From a virus, in IMG/VR virus record IMGVR_UViG_3300006969_000024, positions 1 to 29,530 of that record: a stretch of 29,530 nucleotides of DNA; one strand, written 5' to 3'. A program made the position numbers and the translations under genes. Under the pieces are notes generated by a model. It worked only from the letters and a program-made list of their open reading frames with translations, was not told the origin of the DNA and made no database searches. Shown here one piece after another: positions 5,807-12,486 of this stretch (position 1 is the first letter of the stretch; each line of letters opens with the position of its first letter).

Positions 5807-6058
5807 ATGCCGGGTATCGATTGGATTCATTTGCCGCAGGAAGTTGAAGATGCGGTATGTATGTGCCGAAGTAAAGGAAAGGAGGACAGGAAGGGATATT
5901 CACTTGACCCGAAATCAGGATATTGGGTTCATGACTGCGGAAAGCCAGAGTTAAGAGTCGCAGTCCAAAAGTGTGATCTTTGTGACAAAGTCTTCGTACC
6001 AAAAACCTACAAAGAGGTTAAATACTCCTACATGGGAATCTCTTGCTATGACCATTGA
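5807..6058 (+). CDS. Cys-rich small hypothetical protein
   Basis: An 83-residue protein, first gene after the strong promoter. I chose ATG 5807, with AAAGGA 8 bases upstream, because the longer in-frame reading would begin inside the promoter. Cysteines occur as CMC (about 18-20), a single Cys in VHDCGKPE (about 46), then CDLC (about 57-60), suggesting a zinc site; the last part reads like a zinc-ribbon edge (KCDLCDKVFVPKTYKEV). No function is recognised. It overlaps the Cas4-like gene by 11 bases, so it probably belongs to the recombination operon. Confidence 0.72.
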   Translation: MPGIDWIHLPQEVEDAVCMCRSKGKEDRKGYSLDPKSGYWVHDCGKPELRVAVQKCDLCDKVFVPKTYKEVKYSYMGISCYDH

Positions 6059-6971
6059 TCTTATCCCCACTGAGTTAGGTGATGCACGCATTATCTCAAA
6101 TACTGAGGTTGACAACTTCGGTACTTGTGAGCGCAAGCACCTTTTCTCTTTTATCTTCAACAAAGAACCACGCCAGCCCGGACGTTCTCTTGGTATTGGT
6201 ATTCTCGGACACGAGATATTGGCCGTCTACTACCGTGCCATCAAGGCAGGAATGAGTAAGGATGAAGCGGAGAGGGAAGCACTTAAAGACCTCACGCAAA
6301 TGTTCATGGATGGTAACAATGATCCAGAAGTGCTTTCAATGGTCCACGCCCTCGTCACCCGATACATTGCCCAAGACGTCATCCCAGCAACGTGCGAAAT
6401 CATCGCAGTAGAGGAAGACTTTTACCTACCGATTAACAAAGAGTTTTGGTACGGTATGCGTCTCGATCTACTCGTCCGGGCTAAGGTGGGGAGGGAACGT
6501 GGCAAGTACATTCTGGTGGACCACAAATTCACCTATGATTTCTACACGGACGACGACCTCAAACTCAATCCGCAACTGCCAAAGTATGTTTCCGCTATCA
6601 GGTATGCTGGCATCCCGGTCAGTAATGGATATATTAATCAGTTGCGAACGAGGTTCCATGCGGGTCTCATTCCAAAGAAGTCTGATACTGATTTATTTAA
6701 TCGTGCTTCAATCAATCTTACAGAAGAAAGAGTCAAAAGTTCTCTGAACTACCAAATGATCCTTAGTAAGAGGATCATCGATCGCCAGAAGTTACCCCTA
6801 GAATTGCAGTTAGAAGAGGCCGTCCCGAAACTGAATAAGATGGTCTGTCGTAACTGTCCATTTAAACTGCCCTGTGAAATGATGAATGAGGGACGAGATA
6901 TTACTCGCACCCTTGAGGCTCATTACAAACCACGTTCTTACGGATACACAAAGGTAGAACTCGATGGATAA
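6048..6971 (+). CDS. Cas4/RecB-like PD-(D/E)XK nuclease with a predicted Fe-S cluster
   Basis: A 307-residue nuclease. The PD-(D/E)XK core is visible: GHEILA with H55, D140 (YGMRLDLLV) and the DHK triad end (D158, K160). One Cys near the start (C27 in FGTCERK) and three near the end (C267, C270, C276 in VCRNCPFKLPC) match the four ligands of the iron-sulfur cluster in Cas4 and AddB-type nucleases. Such enzymes resect DNA ends to single strands. Start ATG 6048 overlaps the upstream gene by 11 bases; the frame extends further up, but the preceding residues do not look like part of the family. Its end overlaps the Sak4-like ATPase by 8 bases. It is expected to supply single strands for phage recombination; no CRISPR genes are nearby. 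Confidence 0.9.
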   Translation: MTIDLIPTELGDARIISNTEVDNFGTCERKHLFSFIFNKEPRQPGRSLGIGILGHEILAVYYRAIKAGMSKDEAEREALKDLTQMFMDGNNDPEVLSMVHALVTRYIAQDVIPATCEIIAVEEDFYLPINKEFWYGMRLDLLVRAKVGRERGKYILVDHKFTYDFYTDDDLKLNPQLPKYVSAIRYAGIPVSNGYINQLRTRFHAGLIPKKSDTDLFNRASINLTEERVKSSLNYQMILSKRIIDRQKLPLELQLEEAVPKLNKMVCRNCPFKLPCEMMNEGRDITRTLEAHYKPRSYGYTKVELDG

Positions 6972-7827
6972 CGCTCGGCTACAGGCGCTGAATGATGCGT
7001 TTTTTGATCCAGACGAGCCCGATTATTGGAAGGGCCTTATCTATGGACGAGGAGGAGTGGGTAAGACTATCGCGGGAGGTTCGCTTTTCGAGAGCATCTT
7101 ATATCTTGCTGTTGATCCTGGTGGTAGTTCTAGTTTCCGCAATCATCCAGAATTAGGTTGGAAAACTCGAATTATCCCAATGCGGTACAAGGGCCTGTCG
7201 CAATTAGAAGCCTTGTCCGATGCATTTCTGGAACGAGTTGAGGGCTTCGATCATTTCGATACTCTGATGGTCGATACCGCTACTAATACTGGTGTACTTG
7301 ATCTTGATCTTGTGACTCGGGAACGAATGGGTTACAAGAAAAGGAAGGGTGATAACTTCGATTTCATGGACGACATGCTCGGAGTCTATAATCAGAACAC
7401 ATTCAGGCTAAAGGCTGCATACCTTAAGCTAATGTTGGCTCCGGTCAATATCGTTCTAATCGCCCATGATCGTGTATTCGATGACAAAGACGACACTGGC
7501 TATAAACTCATCCAACCAAAGTTCACACCAGAAGTTTATAAGACCATTGAGGGATACTGTACTCAGGTAATCCGTATGACTACGGCACGGCAAAAGGGTA
7601 GTGACGACAATGCCACGCCTGTGTATACTAGGAGAATGCAATTCCACCCCTCAGGAAATATAGTCGCCAAATCTCGCATCGGAGGATTGCCCGTAATTCA
7701 AGATGACCCCAACTTACGAGAGATTCTAACTAAGTGGCAAGAAGAAGGTTCCCCAACTTCACCACTTGATCCAAAGAAAATTGAAGAACAAAAGCTGGAA
7801 CTCGCTTCCTTCGGATTAGGACAATAA
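6964..7827 (+). CDS. Sak4-like RecA-fold ATPase (single-strand annealing/recombination)
   Basis: A 287-residue P-loop ATPase. Walker A is GRGGVGKT (28-35), Walker B is FDTLMVDT (98-105, with D104), and a sensor-like strand NIVLIAHD lies near 160. The short RecA-core layout and its position between a Cas4-like nuclease and an SSB-like protein match phage Sak4-type recombinases (AAA_24-like), which promote annealing or strand exchange together with a single-strand binding protein. It overlaps the nuclease gene end. One GCTACAGG copy lies at codons 5-8. The C-terminus is acidic and Lys-rich without clear motifs. An alternative reading is a generic phage nucleotide-binding protein. Confidence 0.85.
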   Translation: MDNARLQALNDAFFDPDEPDYWKGLIYGRGGVGKTIAGGSLFESILYLAVDPGGSSSFRNHPELGWKTRIIPMRYKGLSQLEALSDAFLERVEGFDHFDTLMVDTATNTGVLDLDLVTRERMGYKKRKGDNFDFMDDMLGVYNQNTFRLKAAYLKLMLAPVNIVLIAHDRVFDDKDDTGYKLIQPKFTPEVYKTIEGYCTQVIRMTTARQKGSDDNATPVYTRRMQFHPSGNIVAKSRIGGLPVIQDDPNLREILTKWQEEGSPTSPLDPKKIEEQKLELASFGLGQ

Positions 7828-7828
7828 C

Positions 7829-8305
7829 ATGAGCCTTTTTGGCGAACTAGATGTTGCTGGTGCAAATGCTAACCCTTTCTTCCTTCCTGATGATACTTAT
7901 AAGTGCAAGATCATCGAGGCAGTAAAGCGGATTGCGAAGTCTAGTGGTAACCCTGGTCTCGCTATTACTTACCAGGTTATTGAGGGCCCCAAGAAGGGTC
8001 GCAAGATCAAGGAATGGAAGACCATTCCCCATCCTTACGAACTTGAGGGCTACAAGTCTGAGGAAGACCTCAAGAAGAAGAAGGGTGCTGACGACGAGGT
8101 TAAGGAAAAGGCTGAGCAGCAGATTTCCTTCCTTAAGCAGCGCATGGTTTCTCTTGGTATTCCTGATGAGATGCAGAACTCAGTGGAATCCAAGCATTTC
8201 CTTGAGGTCGGTTTAGTTGACGTGACGATTAAGAACTCCGAGGATCGCGTCAATGTGCAAAGCGTAAAGTTGGTGGAGGATAGCGCCGCTGACCCTTTCG
8301 CCTAG
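7829..8305 (+). CDS. DUF669-like protein, probable single-strand DNA-binding partner
   Basis: A 158-residue protein starting one base after the ATPase stop. The N-terminus (SLFGELDVAGANANPFFLPDDTYKC, split here), the middle YQVIEGPKKGRKIKEW, and the acidic C-terminal end SAADPFA fit phage DUF669-type proteins that follow Sak4 or RecA-like ATPases and are thought to bind single-stranded DNA. The acidic tail ending in aromatic DPF resembles SSB tails that recruit partners. A Lys/Glu-rich stretch (EEDLKKKKGADDEVKEKAEQ) links the two halves. Its stop codon lies within the first helix of the structured noncoding region that follows. Confidence 0.78.
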   Translation: MSLFGELDVAGANANPFFLPDDTYKCKIIEAVKRIAKSSGNPGLAITYQVIEGPKKGRKIKEWKTIPHPYELEGYKSEEDLKKKKGADDEVKEKAEQQISFLKQRMVSLGIPDEMQNSVESKHFLEVGLVDVTIKNSEDRVNVQSVKLVEDSAADPFA

Positions 8306-8708
8306 GAACCACTGTAGAGTTCTAACAGGACGGGACTGGCGGCCCAGATGCTCCTGTTAGATCAAGAGGGTGGACTAGCTAAATACAAGGAAGGACTGGG
8401 CCCCGTCGATTTGCCGGGAATAAGCCACGCAGTCACTTAGCCAGGTTGCTAGTCAGTAAATGAAGTACTCTGGGTACAAACTACCAGCCCTCTCTTTAAT
8501 TCAATAGAGGAACGCCATCGCAGGGCGGTTTACGGTTCCTACCTGCGATGGGGTTGGAGATAATGATTTTGCCAACTGCCATTATCTCCAACGGCTACAG
8601 GGCTTTAGGATAGGACTTCCCGGAAACTGTGAAATAAGGGATACGTCGGGACCTAAAGTACTGCCCTTGGTGGATTCGACCCCACCTAAAGGTCACTGGC
8701 CCTGTAGC
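8303..8708 (+). ncRNA. large highly structured noncoding RNA candidate
   Basis: No gene lies between 8305 and 8713, but perfect helices fill the space: 8321-8330/8352-8361 (10 bp, with an inner 4-bp hairpin); 8365-8370/8488-8493; 8373-8379/8448-8454; 8394-8398/8430-8434; 8515-8524/8542-8551 (10 bp); 8553-8565/8580-8592 (13 bp); 8594-8603/8699-8708 (10 bp, made of the GCTACAGG word and its complement); inside it 8603-8609/8652-8658, 8618-8622/8647-8651 and 8665-8673/8682-8692 with a two-base bulge and a TTCGA loop. The first eight bases, 8303-8310, pair with 8534-8541 in the loop of the 8515-8551 hairpin, a long-range pseudoknot directly adjoining that stem. tRNA-Leu begins 4 bases later. Size, ornateness and tRNA linkage recall GOLLD and ROOL RNAs, but I cannot match either. 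The exact ends are unknown. Confidence 0.72.
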
Positions 8709-8712
8709 ACAA

Positions 8713-8795
8713 GCCGATGTGGCGGAATGGTAGACGCAGCGGACTTAAAATCCGTGGTACACTAGTACATAAGGGTTCGAATCCCTTCATCGGTA
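8713..8795 (+). tRNA. tRNA-Leu (anticodon UAA)
   Basis: Acceptor GCCGATG (8713-8719) pairs with CATCGGT (8788-8794). The anticodon stem GCGGA/TCCGT (one G-T pair) encloses loop CTTAAAA, giving anticodon TAA, which reads UUA. The long class II variable arm (GTAC-ACTA-GTAC) and the T arm AAGGG-TTCGAAT-CCCTT are clear. The discriminator is A8795, and CCA is not encoded. It directly follows the structured noncoding region, so the two may share a transcript. Confidence 0.96.
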
Positions 8796-8817
8796 CGTCC
8801 ATCAATAAAGGAGAGAA

Positions 8818-9447
8818 ATGAAGAATAAAATCGTACTCGTCCTCGTTGCAGCGGTTGCTTTTTTCGGATTATCGACATTAGCAAGCACTGCGGCTGAGGC
8901 ACCTACAGTCACCACAAAGGTTACAGCCGAAGTTATTCACCCCTATTGGGATCAGGCTCGATGGCGTGATTGGCATAATGGTGGACCTGTCCCTTGGGTT
9001 TGTGTAGATAATCACTCACCTTTTGCTCTGCAAGTAATGGCAGAGCAATGGGACTACCAGATGAATGATGGCTATCTTTATTATGAAGATGGCAATAACT
9101 GCGCCAGTTTCTGGGAACGCGAAACTATTGATGTATTTGGTTCAGACTATCCAGGTGGTCCTTGTAGTTGGAAGTCAGTTACTTATGATGGCAATTACTA
9201 TGCCAATGTCAATATGTATATCAATACTGCAGACTCGATGGCTAGTACCTGCTTCTACTCCACCATTGCTAGTAATCACCGCAAGTCCGTAGCAATTGGT
9301 CAAGGACTAGGAGCCCAAACTTTCACTAAAATTTACTATGATGGTGAATGGCATCCAGGTGGTATTCATGTAATGGACAACGACCAAATCTGCTGTGTGT
9401 CCTATGCACAACAGCCTGATGGTCTGAATTGGGATTGGCGATACTAG
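8818..9447 (+). CDS. secreted Cys-rich hypothetical protein, possibly a degenerate metzincin
   Basis: A 209-residue protein with a clear signal peptide (basic KNK, hydrophobic core to about residue 20, cleavage likely after STAAEA). The start has a strong ribosome binding site (AGGAGAG). The mature part is rich in Trp, Tyr and paired Cys, as expected for a secreted disulfide-bonded protein. The segment MYINTADS...HRKSVAIGQGLG (133-165) has the spacing of the strand-plus-helix preceding the zinc site in secreted proteases (MNT...RRxxxCxExGH), but the catalytic His and Glu are absent. It may therefore be an inactive relative of the metalloprotease at 2323, or something unrelated. It lies between two tRNAs and upstream of the lysis genes. 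Confidence 0.78.
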   Translation: MKNKIVLVLVAAVAFFGLSTLASTAAEAPTVTTKVTAEVIHPYWDQARWRDWHNGGPVPWVCVDNHSPFALQVMAEQWDYQMNDGYLYYEDGNNCASFWERETIDVFGSDYPGGPCSWKSVTYDGNYYANVNMYINTADSMASTCFYSTIASNHRKSVAIGQGLGAQTFTKIYYDGEWHPGGIHVMDNDQICCVSYAQQPDGLNWDWRY

Positions 9448-9456
9448 CAAGGCATA

Positions 9457-9528
9457 TGGGGATTAGTGTAATTGGCAGCACGAGAGATTTTGGATCTCTT
9501 AGTTAAGGTTCGAGTCCTTAATCCCCAG
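9457..9528 (+). tRNA. tRNA-Gln (anticodon UUG)
   Basis: Acceptor TGGGGAT (9457-9463) pairs with ATCCCCA (9521-9527), with discriminator G9528, as typical of glutamine tRNAs (U1-A72 pair). The D arm is GTGTAATTGGCAGCAC. The anticodon stem AGAGA/TCTCT encloses TTTTGGA, giving anticodon TTG for CAA codons. The T arm is TAAGG-TTCGAGT-CCTTA. CCA is not encoded. Confidence 0.95.
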
Positions 9529-9561
9529 CGAGTAACACCCCAACTCGAAGGAAGGAGGGAA

Positions 9562-9675
9562 ATGAACGAGAAGGGAGTAGTGTACAACTCTGTTTTAATC
9601 ACAGTTGTTTTAGTACTTGCGGTTGTCGCATTAATCGTCTTCATTGTAGCCAATCTCGATGTTAACGTGAAGTAG
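9562..9675 (+). CDS. 37-residue membrane protein next to the endolysin (holin-like candidate)
   Basis: ATG 9562 follows an excellent GGAGGGA ribosome binding site. The frame extends upstream, but that part overlaps tRNA-Gln, so it is not the start. The 37-residue product has one hydrophobic helix (about 10-31, LITVVLVLAVVALIVFIVAN) flanked by a polar N-terminus (NEKGVVYNS) and a short DVNVK end. It ends 5 bases before the endolysin start. Single-helix proteins beside an endolysin are often holins or antiholins, but this is position-based inference. A better holin candidate exists on the other strand at 15765. Confidence 0.68.
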   Translation: MNEKGVVYNSVLITVVLVLAVVALIVFIVANLDVNVK

Positions 9676-9680
9676 GAAGA

Positions 9681-10634
9681 ATGCCTTGGTATCCAGGTGC
9701 TATAATTAAAAAGGTTACCAGGTTCAACCCTGGTGGCTCTAACGCATCGAAGCGTAAAAAGGGACGTGGAGTATGTAACCACGTCGCGGTCTCCGAGGCA
9801 GCCTCTTTATTCAATTACTTTAATCAACCTGGTAACCCCTGTAGCCATTTCTATGTACGTAGAGACGGCACCGTAGAACAGTATGTAGATACTGATTATG
9901 TCGCCCCTTGTAATTTGGATGGTAACCCTACTCTTTTGAGTATTGAGACTCAAGGAGGAGTTAATTCTCCCGAGACTGAGCCTTGGACCTCTGCCCAATT
10001 AAATTCTCAAATCAATCTTCACATTTGGCTACAGGGGGTCGACGGATTCCCAATTCAGTTAATGACCGATTCAAGGCCAGAGACTAAGGGTATTGGCTGG
10101 CATGAGTTAGGTATAGAACCTCACGTAGTGAGTGGCGGGGAACTCTGGTCCAGTGCCTATGGCAAGATTTGTCCGGGAAACAAGAAGATTGAACAAATCA
10201 AAACTGTCATCTATCCAGGAGTAAAGGAAGGCGGGGCAGATATGGACCTCACAGAGCAAAATCTAGATGACATCGCCCTAAGGGTTTGGAACTTCCTTAT
10301 TGCTGGCGAACAAGCTAAGACTCTTATGATGCGCCTTAATCCTGGACCAGATGCATTTGATGCCAGTGTCAGAGAGTCATCCTGGACTAAGGTAACTAGT
10401 TCACCTGTAGATGGCAGTGACATTAGCGTTCTTCAACTATTGCGTCTAGCCTATTCTGAGGCTCGTGCTGCGGCTAATGAACCACCTGTTATCATTGACT
10501 ATGCAGAACTCTCCACAATGATTTCTGAACAACTCGCACAAGACCTCGTCATTCCTCCTGTCACTCAAGAACAGATCGAATCCTCTCTCATTGCCGTCTT
10601 CAATAAGACGGGTTTTGTCGTCAACCCTGCTTGA
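9681..10634 (+). CDS. endolysin: N-acetylmuramoyl-L-alanine amidase (amidase_2/PGRP type)
   Basis: A 317-residue zinc amidase that cleaves the bond between muramic acid and the stem peptide of peptidoglycan. The zinc ligands of the amidase_2 fold are visible: H34 (VCNHVAVSEA), H141 (GIGWHELG) and C164 (KICPGNKK). The domain covers about residues 5-175 and includes the SHFYVRRDGTVEQYV strand pair. The C-terminal 130 residues show no recognised wall-binding repeat and may bind the cell wall or mediate oligomerisation. The start follows AGGAAG. No signal peptide is seen, so release by a holin is expected. A rho-independent terminator follows. It is on the early/replication strand rather than with the structural genes. 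Confidence 0.93.
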   Translation: MPWYPGAIIKKVTRFNPGGSNASKRKKGRGVCNHVAVSEAASLFNYFNQPGNPCSHFYVRRDGTVEQYVDTDYVAPCNLDGNPTLLSIETQGGVNSPETEPWTSAQLNSQINLHIWLQGVDGFPIQLMTDSRPETKGIGWHELGIEPHVVSGGELWSSAYGKICPGNKKIEQIKTVIYPGVKEGGADMDLTEQNLDDIALRVWNFLIAGEQAKTLMMRLNPGPDAFDASVRESSWTKVTSSPVDGSDISVLQLLRLAYSEARAAANEPPVIIDYAELSTMISEQLAQDLVIPPVTQEQIESSLIAVFNKTGFVVNPA

Positions 10635-10651
10635 CAACCGTGGTACACTAG

Positions 10652-10680
10652 AAGGGTCAGCACATAAGGTTGGCCCTTTT
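10652..10680 (+). terminator. rho-independent terminator after the endolysin gene
   Basis: AAGGGTCA (10652-10659) pairs with TGGCCCTT (10671-10678, one G-T pair) around an 11-base loop, and the right arm ends in TTTT. It closes the tRNA/lysis unit and lies 25 bases before the primase-helicase start. An extended -10-like TGGTACACT (10641-10649) sits just upstream without a good -35 at the right distance. Confidence 0.75.
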
Positions 10681-10704
10681 AGTCAATGAAAGGGGAGAAG
10701 AGAC

Positions 10705-12486
10705 TTGACAGATGGCGTGATTAGTTTACGCCCGGAAGTCGAGTTGGATGAATTCTTTGAGTTTATGTGGGGTAAGAACTCTGGCTTTGTATATGCCCCA
10801 ATTAAATCGCCAGAAAGCGAGGACAAAGAAGGTGAGTGGGGAACCTTCTTTTTTCAATGGCCAGAGCAACGCACAGAACTCGTCCAGCACGTACTGACGT
10901 ACACTCCTGTAGCCGAGTGTTATTTTGGTCCAGCATTGTATCGTTCTCCAACGGAGGTATCAAAGGAGAATATCTATGGGTCCCAAGTATTATGGGCTGA
11001 ATTCGATGGTAACGCCCCTAAACCTGATGTCATCGGTGACAAGATTCCCCATCCCTCCCTCCGAATCAAATCGTCTAACGAGGGCCATGAGCATTTCTAC
11101 TGGCATCTTGACGATTTTCAGTCCGACCAAGAATTTATCGAAAGTACGAATCGAGCTATTACCTATACACTACATGCCGATTCGAGCGGTTGGGATTCCA
11201 CCCAAATATTACGGCCGCCTGGGACGAAAAATCATAAGCGTGGTAAGTTTGTCAGGGTTGTCTCACAAAACAGTGCTGAATATACAAAAGATCACTTCTC
11301 ACGACTTACTGTTCCCAAACAACTCGCTAAAGACTCCATCGAACTTGATGAAGTACCCGATGTATTATCAGTAGTAGCCAAGTATAAGTGGCCGACAGAA
11401 GAGTTCTTATTCTTCCGTAAGAATGAAATGGCAGTAGGGACTCGGTCCTCTGCCTTGATGCGCCTTGCCTACGTCTGTGCTGAACTGCGCATGTCTGACG
11501 AGGAAGCATTTTCGGTGCTATACAACGCCGATGAGCGGTGGCAAAAATTTGTAGGACGTAGGGACAGGGACAAGCGACTTCTTGACCTAATCAATAGAGC
11601 ACGGCACAAGTATCCACTTGATCCCGAAATAGTAGTAGATGATTTACAGGTATTGAGTTGGAATGAACTAAAAGAACAGGAAGTTTACGTAGACTGGTTA
11701 ATCCCTGGTATACTACAGCGACAGGGGCTATTGCTAATCTCTGGTAAGCCTGGGGTTGGCAAGACTCAGTTAATGATCCAAATGCTTATGTGCCAGGCTA
11801 TAGGTAAGCCAATGTTCCATTGGGAGATTACCCAACCTCGTAAGGTAATGTTCGTTTCTATGGAGATGAATGTTGTTGAGTTAAAGGTGATCCACCAAGA
11901 AATGGATTCGGTACTAACTGATGACGAACGAGCCTTACTCCAAGAAAACTTTAGATTCGTACCTATTGGACAGAGCCTCTTATTCGATTCAGATACTGAC
12001 AGAGCCAAAATACTACGAATGCTTGATCGCTACAAACCGGAGATTTCATCTTTCGACTCACTATCTAAGACTACTAAGGCGGCGCTCGATGAAACCAACT
12101 CTAAAGCTGTCATGGATTTTGCTGACGAAATGCGATTCAACTACGACACCACAGTCGGACTCATCCACCATAATAGAAAAGCCCAAGTAGGAAATCGCCG
12201 GCCCAAAGAACTAGACGACATCTATGGATCATTCTATCTAACCGCCAATCCTACCACAGTAATGAATATGTGGACCAACGACAAGTCAATGGATATTGAA
12301 CTCAGTTTTCCTAAAGTCCGTCTCGCAAAACAACCAAAGAAACTTCACATTATGCGACAGCCCCGCGGATTAGTATTCGAGGAGATTGCCCCGAATGCTC
12401 TGATTAGGGAGAAGCCTGTAGATGACGGACCCAATGAGGGTGATCAACAAGAGCCCCCTTCTGGAAAAGCCAATCTCCAACTCTAA
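10705..12486 (+). CDS. bifunctional primase-polymerase/RepA-like helicase
   Basis: A 593-residue replication protein. The N-terminal half (about 90-185) carries AEP primase-like patterns: LWAEFDG (97-102), PHPSLRIKSSNEGHEHFYWH (split here; 116-134) and STQILRPPGTKNHK (165-178). The C-terminal half is a RecA-fold helicase of the RepA/AAA_25 type: Walker A GKPGVGKT (347-354), VMFVSMEM and GLIHHNRK near 485, the last being the conserved His-containing strand of RepA-like helicases. It should prime and unwind DNA for the adjacent polymerase. The start is TTG 10705 behind a strong GGGGAGA site; GTG at 10717 is the alternative. The end overlaps the polymerase gene by 65 bases in another frame. Confidence 0.88.
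   Translation: MTDGVISLRPEVELDEFFEFMWGKNSGFVYAPIKSPESEDKEGEWGTFFFQWPEQRTELVQHVLTYTPVAECYFGPALYRSPTEVSKENIYGSQVLWAEFDGNAPKPDVIGDKIPHPSLRIKSSNEGHEHFYWHLDDFQSDQEFIESTNRAITYTLHADSSGWDSTQILRPPGTKNHKRGKFVRVVSQNSAEYTKDHFSRLTVPKQLAKDSIELDEVPDVLSVVAKYKWPTEEFLFFRKNEMAVGTRSSALMRLAYVCAELRMSDEEAFSVLYNADERWQKFVGRRDRDKRLLDLINRARHKYPLDPEIVVDDLQVLSWNELKEQEVYVDWLIPGILQRQGLLLISGKPGVGKTQLMIQMLMCQAIGKPMFHWEITQPRKVMFVSMEMNVVELKVIHQEMDSVLTDDERALLQENFRFVPIGQSLLFDSDTDRAKILRMLDRYKPEISSFDSLSKTTKAALDETNSKAVMDFADEMRFNYDTTVGLIHHNRKAQVGNRRPKELDDIYGSFYLTANPTTVMNMWTNDKSMDIELSFPKVRLAKQPKKLHIMRQPRGLVFEEIAPNALIREKPVDDGPNEGDQQEPPSGKANLQL

Noticed and set aside
8303-8708. Group I intron
   Set aside because: It is not within a split gene: the preceding gene ends naturally and the tRNA after it is intact. 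I also could not place P3, P4, P6 and P7 core elements.
8660-8795. tmRNA, because GGATTCGAC resembles the tmRNA 5' end and a tRNA-like domain follows
   Set aside because: The downstream element is a complete ordinary tRNA-Leu with anticodon UAA, and there is no tag reading frame or alanine-type acceptor.
8713-9528. tRNA genes as phage attachment sites
   Set aside because: No integrase or duplicated tRNA end was found, and both tRNAs look like functional phage-carried genes.
10631-10649. Promoter made of TTGACA (10631-10636) and TACACT (10644-10649)
   Set aside because: The two boxes are only seven bases apart, and transcription would run straight into a terminator. An extended -10 alone remains possible but weak.
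10925-11374. 149-codon alternative frame within the primase-helicase gene
   Set aside because: The overlapped gene carries clear primase motifs here, and the alternative has no ribosome binding site or family pattern.
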